DNA of 64,000 nucleotides from an uncultured Roseburia sp. (GCA_947644305.1 CANRYS010000003.1:62001-126000); one strand, 5' to 3'. Shown: positions 1 to 8,384, counted from the first letter of the stretch. Program-made: numbers and translations. Notes: generated from the letters alone by a model not told the origin.

Positions 1-1311
1 AGCCTGCCGGATATCCTACATGAACTGCGTAACATTCTGCAGTCCGACATCCGCGCCAAACAGTTGGAACTGTACCTGGATGCTGTGGATGTTATAAATG
101 AAGAGATATACTGTGATAAGCTGCGGTTAAACCAGGTACTTTTGAATCTGCTGAGCAATGCAGTCAAGTATACAACAGCGGGTGGCATCGTCAGTGTGAG
201 GGTGACAGAAAAGCCGGGAGCGCCAGCCGGTTATGCCAATTATGAGTTTAATATAAAAGATACCGGCATCGGTATGAGTGAGGACTTTGTTTTACATATT
301 TTTGAGCCATTTGAGAGAGAGAGGACGACGACCATCAGCGGAATCGAGGGAGCCGGTCTGGGAATGGCGATCACGAAAAATATCGTAGATATGATGAACG
401 GTACGATTGATGTAAAGAGTGAGCAGGGAGTAGGGACTGAATTTACTGTTTCCTTTACATTCCGTCTCAGTTCCGAAACAAAAATCTATCAGGAAATCCC
501 AGAGCTCAAAAACTGCAGGGCGCTGGTGGTAGACGACGATTTTGATACGTGCGACAACGTATCCTTTATGCTGGGGCAGCTTGGGCTGCGGGCCGAATGG
601 ACCTTATCAGGGAAAGAAGCAGTGCTGCGCACCCGCCAGGCGTCTATGCGTGGAGACCGCTACAGCGTGTACATCATTGACTGGCTGCTTCCTGATATGA
701 ACGGTATCGAAGTCACTCGAAGAATTCGGAAGGAGATGGGGGAGGATGTGCCAGTTATTGTGCTGACGGCATATGACTGGTCGGAGATCGAGAGCGAGGC
801 GAAGGAAGCCGGTGTTACGGCATTTTGCAGTAAACCATTGTTTATGTCGGAGCTCAGCAGTTGCTTGAATTCTGTTATAAATGCAGAAGATATGGAAGAT
901 AGAGAAGAAGACGACGAGACAGAGGCTCTCCCGACAGGAAGGATACTTCTGGCCGAGGACAACGAGCTGAATCAGGAGATTGCCGTGGCGATATTGGAAG
1001 AGGCTGGAATCTGTGTTGAGGTGGCAGGAAATGGACAGATTGCCGTGGATATGCTGACAAACTCGGAACCAGATTATTATCAGTTGATTCTCATGGATGT
1101 CAAGATGCCAGTGATGAACGGCTACGAAGCTACGAAAGCGATTCGTAAGTTGGAAAATAAAAAACTGTCATCGATACCAATCTTTGCGATGACCGCCAAT
1201 GCCTTTGAAGAAGACAAAAGAGAGGCTTTAAATTGTGGGATGAACGGCCATTTAGCGAAACCGATCGATGTGGAGAAACTGTTTAATCTGATAAAAAAAG
1301 TATTAAGGTGA
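1..1311 (+). CDS. Hybrid sensor histidine kinase / response regulator, C-terminal part (5' end outside window)
   Basis: The frame is open from base 1, so the gene is cut by the window edge and its sensor and dimerisation parts are missing. What remains is a HATPase_c domain (N-box NQVLLNLLSNAVKYT, then DTGIGM and GAGLGMAI) followed by two receiver domains. The first receiver begins RALVVDDD and has its phosphoacceptor Asp in YIIDWLLPDMNG. The second begins RILLAEDNELNQE and has it in LILMDVKMPVMNG, with the Lys in HLAKPID. Two tandem receivers after the ATPase are typical of multi-step phosphorelay kinases. No Hpt or DNA-binding output domain is visible, so it probably acts by protein phosphotransfer. 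The gene ends 34 bp before a secreted SGNH hydrolase; whether it controls that gene is unknown. Confidence 0.93.
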   Translation, partial: SLPDILHELRNILQSDIRAKQLELYLDAVDVINEEIYCDKLRLNQVLLNLLSNAVKYTTAGGIVSVRVTEKPGAPAGYANYEFNIKDTGIGMSEDFVLHIFEPFERERTTTISGIEGAGLGMAITKNIVDMMNGTIDVKSEQGVGTEFTVSFTFRLSSETKIYQEIPELKNCRALVVDDDFDTCDNVSFMLGQLGLRAEWTLSGKEAVLRTRQASMRGDRYSVYIIDWLLPDMNGIEVTRRIRKEMGEDVPVIVLTAYDWSEIESEAKEAGVTAFCSKPLFMSELSSCLNSVINAEDMEDREEDDETEALPTGRILLAEDNELNQEIAVAILEEAGICVEVAGNGQIAVDMLTNSEPDYYQLILMDVKMPVMNGYEATKAIRKLENKKLSSIPIFAMTANAFEEDKREALNCGMNGHLAKPIDVEKLFNLIKKVLR

Positions 1312-1345
1312 AAGATATCATTTTAATAAAGGAGGAACACTGAAA

Positions 1346-3454
1346 ATGAAGGCAAAGAGACAAAAACGTCTGATTGGTCTTATTTGTGCACTGGTACTGA
1401 TCATTACCGGTGTTTCCGTATACTGGCATCAGGAGATGAGTTATGCGGAGATCAGCCAGATTGCAAACCAAGTCGAGGGGCATGCAGAACCCGTGGGGAT
1501 GATGGAAGATTCCGTGGTTCCACAAGGGGCTACCGGATTTCTTTATCATGAGTTGGGAAATATAAATTCGACGCTTCTTCGTTCTTATCGTGCATATGCC
1601 AGTGGAAAATTGGTGAATCAGTTAAAATCCATGCAGTATACATCGACTGTAGAAGATGAGACCAATGGAATTTCTATGAATATCACGGACTATGTGAAAA
1701 CCGGTAAGAGTGGAAATGTGTTTGGCGCTTCACTGATGATCAATGTAGAAGACTGGTCAACCACGGAAAATAAAAACAATAAAGCCTCTCTTTTCTTTGA
1801 GATCAGGGACGCAGAAGGTACGGTTAAAAAAAGTTATCCCTTGGAGAGCGATGGTCCAGACGAGACCGGTAGCAATCTTACCAACGCGACTTCTTCGCTG
1901 GGCGAGGGCTGGCTTGCTTCTCCGCTGGCAGGAGAAGCTGCCATAGATTTTGAAGAGGAAGATGAGATCTTCCTCTGTACCAATCAGAAAAATAAAGTTC
2001 ATTATTATACCAATGTATATCTTTGGGGATATGTAGATACTTTTGTAAATGCTTCGGAAGCCTTTGTAACGACACCGCTTATGAACCAATCCGGTGACCA
2101 GATTACCTTTGCGGTATCGAATCTGACAGATACGGATATGGAGTTTATCTTTGAAGTCACCGATCAGGTGGATGGTCAGCCGGTGGGAATCAACGAATAT
2201 ACGTTGGCTGTTCCTTCTGGAACCGAAGAGACACCTGTGGCATTAAAGGCTGACAGCGCCAGTGTGATTACGATCCGGGATACTTTTGGGAAGGTATATG
2301 TAGATTCCAGACAGGTAGGAACCTGTGAATGGGTGGGAACCTGGACCAGCGCCCAGTTGACCGCATCGGGAGATTCACTTCCGCCGAAGGAACTGAAAGA
2401 CAGCACATACCGTCAGATCATTCGGACCTCTACAGGGGGAAGCCGTGTCCGTCTCACATTTTCCAATGAAAACGGAGAGAGCGAACTGGAGATAAAATCG
2501 GCACATCTGGCGCGTCAGATCGATGCAAAAAGTTCAGAGATCGATCCATCCACCGACACAGTTCTCACTTTTGAGGGCAAAGAATCAGTAGTGATTCCGG
2601 CAGGTAGTACTGTTACCTCGGATGCTGTGGAGTATCCGGTGGAGGCATTGGAGCAGGTGGCAGTTACGACCTACTTTGGCAAAGTTCCGAATACCATCAC
2701 CAGCCATACCGGGGCAAGATGTCACAACTGGCTCGTTGCCGGTGACCATGTTTCCGACGTTATTTTGGGTGCTGCTGCGACTACTGTCAGTTGGTATTTT
2801 GTAGACAGCATGGATGTTCTTTCTCCAGAGAAAAATGACGCCATCGTATGTTTTGGTGATTCCATCACCGATGGTTACGGCTGTACGGCAAATAGATACG
2901 AGAGATGGACCGATGTGCTGGCACAGCTTCTCCAGCAGGAGGATGACACAAAGCATTTGTCGGTTCTGAACAAAGGAATCGGAGGAAACGCTATCTTCGG
3001 CGGTAGTGGAAAGCCGGGAAAAGACCGGTTTGACAACGACGTGCTCAAGAAGGCAGGTGTAAAATATCTGATCATATTGGAAGGTGTAAATGATATCGGG
3101 TATTCTTCAGATCTTGGTCTGGCAGATTCGATCATTGCGGAATACAAAACAATGATATCCAAAGCTCATGCTGCCGGGATTAAGGTATATGGTGGTACGA
3201 TCCTTCCATTTAAAGGACATAGTTATTATTCTGTAGTTAGAGAGCAGATCCGTAAGAAAGTGAATGAGTTTATTCTTTCAGAAGATTCGGGATTTGACGG
3301 CACGATTGATTTTGCAACTGCCATTGCAGACAGCAGCGATCCGGAGAAAATGCTTAAAAAGTATGCAAATGACAATCTTCATCCAAATCCTGCCGGTTAT
3401 AAATTAATGGGACAGTTAGTATATGACACAATATTTAAGGAAGGGGTGAACTAG
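1346..3454 (+). CDS. Secreted SGNH/GDSL-family esterase with large N-terminal region
   Basis: The 702-residue protein starts with a Lys/Arg-rich stretch and a hydrophobic segment (LIGLICALVLIITGVSVYW), a signal peptide or membrane anchor. The C-terminal ~210 residues carry the SGNH hydrolase blocks: FGDSITDGYG with the nucleophile Ser near residue 505, a Gly in NKGIGGNAI, the Asn in GVNDIG, and the Asp/His pair in DNLHPNPAGY. The ~480 residues before it are beta-rich by eye and could bind carbohydrate, but I do not recognise a named domain. Such enzymes commonly de-esterify acylated polysaccharides; the substrate here is not known. A good ribosome site (aaggagg) precedes the ATG. The Ig-like gene follows after one base, so the two are probably co-transcribed. 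Confidence 0.9.
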   Translation: MKAKRQKRLIGLICALVLIITGVSVYWHQEMSYAEISQIANQVEGHAEPVGMMEDSVVPQGATGFLYHELGNINSTLLRSYRAYASGKLVNQLKSMQYTSTVEDETNGISMNITDYVKTGKSGNVFGASLMINVEDWSTTENKNNKASLFFEIRDAEGTVKKSYPLESDGPDETGSNLTNATSSLGEGWLASPLAGEAAIDFEEEDEIFLCTNQKNKVHYYTNVYLWGYVDTFVNASEAFVTTPLMNQSGDQITFAVSNLTDTDMEFIFEVTDQVDGQPVGINEYTLAVPSGTEETPVALKADSASVITIRDTFGKVYVDSRQVGTCEWVGTWTSAQLTASGDSLPPKELKDSTYRQIIRTSTGGSRVRLTFSNENGESELEIKSAHLARQIDAKSSEIDPSTDTVLTFEGKESVVIPAGSTVTSDAVEYPVEALEQVAVTTYFGKVPNTITSHTGARCHNWLVAGDHVSDVILGAAATTVSWYFVDSMDVLSPEKNDAIVCFGDSITDGYGCTANRYERWTDVLAQLLQQEDDTKHLSVLNKGIGGNAIFGGSGKPGKDRFDNDVLKKAGVKYLIILEGVNDIGYSSDLGLADSIIAEYKTMISKAHAAGIKVYGGTILPFKGHSYYSVVREQIRKKVNEFILSEDSGFDGTIDFATAIADSSDPEKMLKKYANDNLHPNPAGYKLMGQLVYDTIFKEGVN

Positions 3455-3455
3455 A

Positions 3456-4718
3456 GTGAGGAAATCATATAAAAAACCGCTGGCGCTCTTCCTGGTCATG
3501 ACAATTACTGTGGCAGGGATGACAGATTATCAAAGGGTGGACGCGAAGGCAAAAAAGAAAGTGAAAGAGATCGCGGTACAAAAACCGGAGATTTCCTCCC
3601 TATATTTGAAAAAGGGAGAAAAGTTCCGAATTAAATATAAAGTTAAGCCGGCGAATGCCTCAAATCGCAAGGTAGCATTTGCTACCAGCAACAAGAAAGT
3701 GGCAACGATTTCTGCCAAAGGAGTGATCCAGGCAAAAAAGCCGGGTGCGGCGCGGATCACACTGAAAGCGAAGGATGGCAGCAGGAAAAAGGCATCAATA
3801 CAGATTAAAGTTGTGAAAAAACTGAAACCAGTAAAAAAACTTTCTCTTAATAAGAAGAAAGCAACATTGTATCTGAGTGGTTCTTCCAGCGAGAAGACAC
3901 TGTCTCTAAAAGCCAGTGTAGTTCCTGGAAATGCGACGGTGAAAAAGTTGGAATACCGTTCTTCGGACAACAAAGTTGCTTCGGTATCGAAGAAAGGGAT
4001 TATAACAGCGAAAAAGGCCGGCAAAGCTTCCATCACAGCGTTTGCCGCGGATGGAAGGGGAGCGAAGGCAGTTTGCCAGATTGTAGTAGAAAATTCTCCA
4101 TCCAATACCAATGCTCCTCAGCCTCCTGGAACCTCTTCTGTACCAGCTCCGACACCAGAAGAACCGGCTGTACGCATAGGTACAAAAGTAGTGGTCACTA
4201 CAGAAGACAATTTTAGGAGTTACGTAACCATTTCGATTCCTTTGCCTTCGGGTGTGAAAAAGAGTGATATCACTGGTTTCCGTATGGGTGTGGATTCTGG
4301 CACAGATCTGTCCCTGAGGCTGTATGCTGGAAGTCAGAAGCAGACAGAAAAGGAATTGACATCCCGCAGCACAGCTATCCAGGATGAAGTGACCGGAACC
4401 TCTTCTGTCAATGTGGATGGAAAAGTGATACCAAAGACCAGTCGTAGATTGTCGATCCAGGAATCCCAATCCTCCTGGGGCAAGGTAAAGGCAGGGCAGC
4501 TCAGACTGGTAAAGATCCCAATGGATGACAGGGCAAGAGCGCTTCTCTCAGATTCCACCGAAGAGGCGTTGACGGTATGTCTCTATGCTCATAACTGCCA
4601 GCCTCAATATGGCTTTTATACCTTCCAGATCGAAGCGGGCGGCCAGCTTCATACAATACAATTGGGGGCAGATAACGTAAAGGCTTCGGATGGAGCAAGC
4701 ATTACATTTGAGAATTAG
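3456..4718 (+). CDS. Secreted protein with two bacterial Ig-like (Big_2) domains
   Basis: The 420-residue product starts at GTG one base after the SGNH stop. An N-terminal signal peptide (LALFLVMTITVAGM) is followed by two Big_2-type repeats at about residues 40-120 and 125-210. Each has the characteristic core: ATSNKKVATISAKGVIQAKKPG in the first, shown here only to mark its position, and a SSDNKVASVSKKG version in the second. A Pro/Thr/Ser linker leads to a C-terminal beta-rich domain of about 180 residues that I do not recognise. Lys is very frequent in the Ig region, which suggests binding to an anionic wall or glycan. Tight linkage to the SGNH gene suggests the two act together at the cell surface. 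Confidence 0.85.
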   Translation: MRKSYKKPLALFLVMTITVAGMTDYQRVDAKAKKKVKEIAVQKPEISSLYLKKGEKFRIKYKVKPANASNRKVAFATSNKKVATISAKGVIQAKKPGAARITLKAKDGSRKKASIQIKVVKKLKPVKKLSLNKKKATLYLSGSSSEKTLSLKASVVPGNATVKKLEYRSSDNKVASVSKKGIITAKKAGKASITAFAADGRGAKAVCQIVVENSPSNTNAPQPPGTSSVPAPTPEEPAVRIGTKVVVTTEDNFRSYVTISIPLPSGVKKSDITGFRMGVDSGTDLSLRLYAGSQKQTEKELTSRSTAIQDEVTGTSSVNVDGKVIPKTSRRLSIQESQSSWGKVKAGQLRLVKIPMDDRARALLSDSTEEALTVCLYAHNCQPQYGFYTFQIEAGGQLHTIQLGADNVKASDGASITFEN

Positions 4719-4776
4719 CGTACCATTGCACCAACGAATAAAAATGTAAAAAATGGGAATAAAAAGGAAAAAAATG

Positions 4777-4805
4777 TTGCAAAGCCAATGAAAATATGTT
4801 ATACT
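4777..4805 (+). promoter_or_regulatory. Sigma-A-type promoter upstream of a short terminated leader
   Basis: TTGCAA at 4777-4782 and TATACT at 4800-4805 are separated by 17 bases. Transcription would begin near 4812 and hits a strong terminator (4843-4870) within about 60 nt, before the LytTR gene. Confidence 0.65.
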
Positions 4806-4811
4806 AACGAA

Positions 4812-4870
4812 GTATCTTATCAGCAGTGCCTTAGTACTGCCAGCTCCCTGTTCGCGCAGGGAGCATTTTT
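4812..4870 (+). ncRNA. Candidate short RNA or attenuator leader ahead of the LytTR gene
   Basis: A strong promoter is followed by a roughly 59-nt segment with two possible hairpins. One is GCAGT/ACTGC around 4824-4841. The other is a perfect 8-bp terminator stem (GCTCCCTG/CAGGGAGC, 4843-4864) with a T-run. No open reading frame fits. It could be a small RNA, or a leader in which read-through controls the LytTR regulator 57-78 bases downstream. The sequence alone does not decide between these. Confidence 0.45.
4843..4870 (+). terminator. Rho-independent terminator
   Basis: A perfect 8-bp GC-rich stem (4843-4850 with 4857-4864) has a 6-base loop and is followed by A then five Ts. Confidence 0.8.
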
Positions 4871-4947
4871 TAGGTTATTTTTTACCATAACTTACCACTT
4901 GTATTGCCACAGCACCTCTTTGTAAAATGGATATGGAGGTGTTAGAA

Positions 4948-5286
4948 ATGGAAGAGTTGGACTCGGTATTCTGGATTAGGATTAATGGCGTATTCTATGG
5001 AAAGACTATCGAAGAAATAGCATATTTTAAATCGATGTGGCCCTGGGTGAAAATGGTGGCTGTGGACGAAGAGTTCAGCTTCTGGGAATCACTGGCTCTG
5101 GTCCAGAAAAAAGTGGAAAAACAGTCACAGGATTTTATACGTGTAAGCAGACGTTATTACATAAATGTGTGCTATGTCAAAGATTATACTTCAAGGGAAA
5201 TCAGAATGATGGATGGTACCGTTATTCCAGTAAACAGAAAAAATATGGAGAATTTAAGAAAGAAGGTACATGAAAATAACGAATAA
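4948..5286 (+). CDS. Small LytTR-type DNA-binding protein
   Basis: The product is about 112 residues. The C-terminal half matches a LytTR DNA-binding domain in style: FIRVSRRYYINVCYVKDY, then a short strand pair, then GTVIPVNRKNMENLRKKV, as in LytR/AgrA regulators. There is no receiver domain, so it is a stand-alone LytTR protein. These often act as transcription factors or as regulators paired with membrane partners. An upstream in-frame ATG exists at 4927, but 4948 has GGAGG eight bases ahead and is preferred. The gene sits behind a terminated leader and before a hairpin terminator, so it is probably monocistronic. It belongs to the accessory patch with the recombinase. Confidence 0.75.
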   Translation: MEELDSVFWIRINGVFYGKTIEEIAYFKSMWPWVKMVAVDEEFSFWESLALVQKKVEKQSQDFIRVSRRYYINVCYVKDYTSREIRMMDGTVIPVNRKNMENLRKKVHENNE

Positions 5287-5302
5287 CCAAGAGCTTAATA
5301 CT

Positions 5303-5332
5303 GGCCAGGCTGTTGCCTGGTCTTACTTTATT
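5303..5332 (+). terminator. Hairpin terminator after the LytTR gene
   Basis: GGCCAGGC (5303-5310) pairs with GCCTGGTC (5315-5322) around a TGTT loop and is followed by a T-rich tract. Confidence 0.65.
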
Positions 5333-5411
5333 ATAAATCAGCCTAAGCAATAAGAACATGTAAAGAAAGATCCTGCATATGATATATAAAGCTGAAGCTG
5401 GATGGTTTACC

Positions 5412-5612
5412 ATGAAAAAGGAAACATTCGATCAGGCAATTATATTTCATGAAAACAGTACAATCTCGATAGAAATGAAACAGTCTATTCATAGGCTTTT
5501 GAAAAGGGGAGTTTATAAGGAACTGCATCGTAGAAAAATGCTATCAGACGAACAGCTTGACATGTTATTATCCTCCCGTGATATGATTGGAGGCGGCGTA
5601 GATGGAGAATAA
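5412..5612 (+). CDS. Small SHOCT-like protein paired with recombinase
   Basis: The protein has 66 residues from the chosen start (MKKETFDQA); an in-frame ATG at 5379 would add 11. Neither start has a strong ribosome site. The C-terminal part, VYKELHRRKMLSDEQLDMLL, has the short two-helix pattern of SHOCT-type modules (helix, KxxLSDEQ turn, helix). It overlaps the recombinase start by 11 bp, so the two are translationally coupled. I infer an accessory role, such as oligomerisation or directionality for the recombinase, but no function is shown by sequence. Confidence 0.65.
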   Translation: MKKETFDQAIIFHENSTISIEMKQSIHRLLKRGVYKELHRRKMLSDEQLDMLLSSRDMIGGGVDGE

Positions 5613-7224
5613 ACTGCGGGTTGCAGCATATGCCAGAGTATCTACAGAAAAGGACGATCAGATCAATTCTTTAACCAGCCAGAAAAGTTATTTTGCGGAT
5701 TATATCAGCAGCCAGAGCGATATGGAACTGAGTAAAGTGTATTTCGATGAGGGAATCAGCGGTACGCAGACAAGGAAACGAGCCGGATTCAATCAGATGA
5801 TAAAAGATGCGCTCAATGGCAAATTTAATCTTATTCTGACAAAAGAGGTTTCCCGTTTTGCAAGAAATACGGTAGATACCCTTTCTTATACAAGGAAGCT
5901 CAAAGAGGCGGGAGTCGGTGTGATTTTTACGATCGATCATATTGATACCCGCCAGAGTGACGGTGAACTGCGTCTGACAATTATGGCAAGTCTGGCACAG
6001 GAAGAGAGCAGAAAGACTTCAGAACGTGTCAAATGGGGACAGCAGAGACGAATGGAGCAGGGAGTGGTCTTTGGCAGGGATCTACTTGGCTATAAGGTAA
6101 AAAATGGCGTCCTGTCTGTGAATCTAGAAGAGGTTCCTGTTATCAAAGCTATATTTCATAAGTATACCAATGAGGGAAAAGGAACGCATGTCATCGCCAG
6201 GGAGTTGACGGAGGAAGGTCTTAGACCAAAAAAAATTTCTCTTTGGTCTGCCACAGTGATTCTCCGGATTTTGCGAAATGAAAAATACGTGGGGGATCTA
6301 TGTCAAAAGAAAACATTTACGCCAGATTATTTGACGCACAAAAAGAAATATAATTGTGGAGAAGAGGAAAAGATATATTTAAAAGATCACCATGAGGCGA
6401 TTATTGACCGCGATTTGTGGAAGCGCACGCAGGTAGAGTTGGAGCGGCGTTCTCTGTCGACAGCTCAGAAGGCCAGGCACAGCAGCCGCTACTGGTGCAG
6501 TGGTAAAATCTGCTGCGGGGAGTGTGGCAGCCGGTTTGTAAGCAGAACAAAGAAACAGCAGACAGGTATATATAAGGCATGGCGGTGTTATCAGACGGCA
6601 GTTCATGGTGCAAGGAAAATGGTCGCAGAAGGAGAACAAATTGGCTGTGATAACAATTCCATCAATGAAAAGGCATTGTTCGCCTGTATGAAATATTGTG
6701 TCAATCTCATATGCCAAAACCGGAAACAACTTCGGGGGGAGATTCTTTCTGGAATTCAGGCTGTTTGCGGAGAACTGGTTACTGCGATAGATGAAGATAA
6801 AATCCGGCAGAAGATAGGCGCTATTGAGGAAAAGAAACGGAAATCTTTTGATGCCATGCTAGAGGGAATACTTACGAAAGAAGATTTGAAGAAGCAGACA
6901 GAGTGGTATGACAACGAACTTTCGCGTTTGCAAACTCTGCTTGCAGACAACGAGCAGAATCAAAACCAGTATAGAAGACAAAAGGAACAAATGGACGAAT
7001 TGGAAAAAACGCTGGATGAAATTTTGTGCTTTAATGAGGACAATGAAATGCTGTATCGTGAGATGCTGAAAAAGGTTGTTGTTTGCCGGGAATCCCAACG
7101 GGGGTGCAACCGCCTTGTTGTATGGTTCGAATCCTTGCCTTTTGGCATACGCTTGAAGATAAAATCCACAGGTAAGGGGGAAGAATATCATACGGAGATA
7201 TTGGAGTGGGGATTTGTATCGTGA
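5602..7224 (+). CDS. Large serine recombinase (resolvase N-terminal, recombinase and zinc-ribbon domains)
   Basis: The 540-residue protein has the order expected of a large serine integrase/transposase. The resolvase catalytic domain comes first, with Ser14 in AAYARVSTEKDDQ and the Arg pair in SRFARN. A recombinase domain follows (FGRDLLGYKV, then VIARELTEEGLRPKK). Next is a zinc ribbon (CCGECGSRFVS, WRC, GC), and then a coiled coil at about residues 420-480. A good ribosome site (GGAGGCGG) precedes the ATG. The gene is followed directly by a terminator. The element it once mobilised is not evident: no conjugation or phage genes flank it. It may be a relic, or it may act on a short cassette. 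Confidence 0.93.
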   Translation: MENKLRVAAYARVSTEKDDQINSLTSQKSYFADYISSQSDMELSKVYFDEGISGTQTRKRAGFNQMIKDALNGKFNLILTKEVSRFARNTVDTLSYTRKLKEAGVGVIFTIDHIDTRQSDGELRLTIMASLAQEESRKTSERVKWGQQRRMEQGVVFGRDLLGYKVKNGVLSVNLEEVPVIKAIFHKYTNEGKGTHVIARELTEEGLRPKKISLWSATVILRILRNEKYVGDLCQKKTFTPDYLTHKKKYNCGEEEKIYLKDHHEAIIDRDLWKRTQVELERRSLSTAQKARHSSRYWCSGKICCGECGSRFVSRTKKQQTGIYKAWRCYQTAVHGARKMVAEGEQIGCDNNSINEKALFACMKYCVNLICQNRKQLRGEILSGIQAVCGELVTAIDEDKIRQKIGAIEEKKRKSFDAMLEGILTKEDLKKQTEWYDNELSRLQTLLADNEQNQNQYRRQKEQMDELEKTLDEILCFNEDNEMLYREMLKKVVVCRESQRGCNRLVVWFESLPFGIRLKIKSTGKGEEYHTEILEWGFVS

Positions 7225-7231
7225 ATCTATG

Positions 7232-7270
7232 TGCGGTGTTTTCAAGGAGACTTGAAGATACCGCATTTTT
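7232..7270 (+). terminator. Rho-independent terminator after the recombinase
   Basis: TGCGGT at 7232-7237 pairs with ACCGCA at 7260-7265. An inner TTTTCAAG/CTTGAAGA stem lies around a GAGA loop, and five Ts follow. Confidence 0.8.
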
Positions 7271-7362
7271 GGAGGATGGGGGAGTGACTTTCTTATAGTA
7301 ACTGTTTGAAATTCGTGATATACAAAGAAAAACAGTTTTTAGAATTTTTCGGAGGTGAGGAT

Positions 7363-7644
7363 ATGACGGAATCGATTCAAAATATATTAACTCTTTTTGT
7401 AAAGGAAGTAAAAAGAGTTTTGGGAGAGGACATGGATAAGGTTATTGTCTATGGCTCTTATGCAAGGGGAGACTATGATGAACATTCGGACATTGATATT
7501 ATGGTTTTGACTTCTTACCCGGAGGCACCCCCCACTCTATGTTTCTGCTCCACCCCCATACGCAATTTCACCACCGATATACCGATATCGGTCAATACCC
7601 CGGCAACTTTCCGGTTTGTATTGGAATACCGCTGGGACAGATAG
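7363..7644 (+). pseudogene. Truncated MNT-type nucleotidyltransferase
   Basis: A good start (GGAGGTGAGG, then ATG at 7363) opens a minimal nucleotidyltransferase domain with the signature VIVYGSYARGDYDEHSDID, including the metal-binding Asp pair. Homology stops around 7520-7530, after IMVLTSYPE. From there the frame runs into sequence whose other strand is the spore-coat gene cotJC. The remaining ~38 residues are read-through of antisense coat sequence and filler. Such nucleotidyltransferases normally have about 100-150 residues and often pair with a HEPN partner as a MenT- or MNT-HEPN-like toxin-antitoxin; no partner is left here. A deletion or insertion event has therefore destroyed both this gene and cotJC. 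Confidence 0.8.
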
Positions 7645-7766
7645 CGCATAGCAGCGCCGACTTCGCCGTCTGGACCTCCGAACTGACTGATAATCACCTT
7701 TGCGATCTCAGCATTTGGTCTCGATATATTAACCGGGTACTGTAGTCTTTTTTCATAATTCCACAT
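7515..7766 (-). pseudogene. cotJC: Truncated spore coat protein CotJC (manganese-catalase family)
   Basis: The first ~62 residues (MWNYEKRLQYPVNISRPN ... GGPDGEVGAAMRYLSQRYS ... VLTDIG) are clearly CotJC, a ferritin-like manganese-catalase homologue found in spore coats and normally about 190 residues long. After the Gly of LTDIG at about 7581 the sequence diverges and stops 21 codons later. Beyond that lies a broken nucleotidyltransferase on the opposite strand. The metal ligands of the later helices are missing, so the protein cannot be a catalase. It is the third gene of the cotJA-cotJB-cotJC operon, three bases after cotJB. Confidence 0.85.
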
Positions 7767-7769
7767 AGA

Positions 7770-8027
7770 TTAGCATCCCCCTTCCCATGGCCATGGTCCT
7801 TCTACCCAGGTCCAGCCATTGTCTACGTTAACATTTTCATTGACCAGGGGACCGAAGTAGCGGGTGTATTCCTCCGCTGCTTCTTTATATAGTTTTTTAT
7901 ACTTTTTATAATACATCAAAGCGTCTTCATCGGTGGGATGAGTGTCCAGATAGAGAACGACGTCGTCTATGGCAAAACCAAGTTCCTGGACGTAACGAAG
8001 CATTTTTTCTTTGTCTGCCTGATTCAT
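7770..8027 (-). CDS. cotJB: Spore coat protein CotJB
   Basis: This 85-residue protein is made of helices of the CotJB type: ML.YVQELGFAIDDVVLYLDTHP with DEDAL, then YKKLYKEAAEEYTRYFGPL, and ends in the usual Trp/Pro-rich tail (WTWVEGPWPWEGGC). CotJB is a small inner-coat protein made in the mother cell. The gene overlaps cotJA by 4 bp and precedes the truncated cotJC. Its presence supports a sporulating organism. Confidence 0.92.
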   Translation of the reverse strand: MNQADKEKMLRYVQELGFAIDDVVLYLDTHPTDEDALMYYKKYKKLYKEAAEEYTRYFGPLVNENVNVDNGWTWVEGPWPWEGGC

Positions 8028-8299
8028 CTCATACCCCTCCTGTAATGGTTGTTGTCATAATGATTCGCGTTTCTGCCGGCAAAATGGGAGCAGGCAGCTC
8101 TGGAACCCTCAAACGGTAAAACCAACTCTTCAAAGATGGTACCGTGTTTCAGTGCACTGCAGCCGTCCATTACGTTCTGCCACTTCTGCCAGGGAACATA
8201 CGCCATGGCAAGACTTTTTTTGTCTTTTGGCGGTTTGGGAGGCATAGGAGGCATATCTGGATGATCACAGCCACAGGAGTTCATGTAGCGGTTATTCAT
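8024..8299 (-). CDS. cotJA: Spore coat-associated protein CotJA
   Basis: The chosen start gives 91 residues (MNNRYMNSCGCDHPDMPP...). A GGAGA ribosome site lies just upstream, and the much longer frame to 8797 is not supported. The Pro-rich N-terminus (PPMPPKPPK) and the core SLAMAYVPWQKW followed by LKHGTIFEELVLPFEG are diagnostic of CotJA. It heads the cotJABC operon. A possible late-sporulation promoter lies at 8328-8354. Confidence 0.9.
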   Translation of the reverse strand: MNNRYMNSCGCDHPDMPPMPPKPPKDKKSLAMAYVPWQKWQNVMDGCSALKHGTIFEELVLPFEGSRAACSHFAGRNANHYDNNHYRRGMR

Positions 8300-8327
8300 A
8301 AAGAATCTCCTTGTTTGTCTTTTATAA

Positions 8328-8354
8328 TAATTTATGACAAAATTCGCGGCGGGT
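8328..8354 (-). promoter_or_regulatory. Possible mother-cell sigma (sigma-K-like) promoter for cotJ
   Basis: On the minus strand, AC (8353-8354), 16 bases and CATAAATTA (8328-8336) fit the AC-N16-CATAnnnTA pattern known for sigma-K. The elements are short and could be chance, but the position about 30 bases before the start and the coat function agree. Confidence 0.35.
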
Positions 8355-8384
8355 GAAAAAAATAAAAAAATTTTAAAAAAGATA

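Noticed and set aside
3530-4111. 193-codon minus-strand frame within the Ig-like gene
   Set aside because: It is a shadow of the Lys-rich repeat coding on the plus strand, with no ribosome site or domain.
5602-7224. Prophage or integrative conjugative element around the recombinase
   Set aside because: No structural, replication, relaxase or transfer genes are nearby and no attachment-site pair could be seen.
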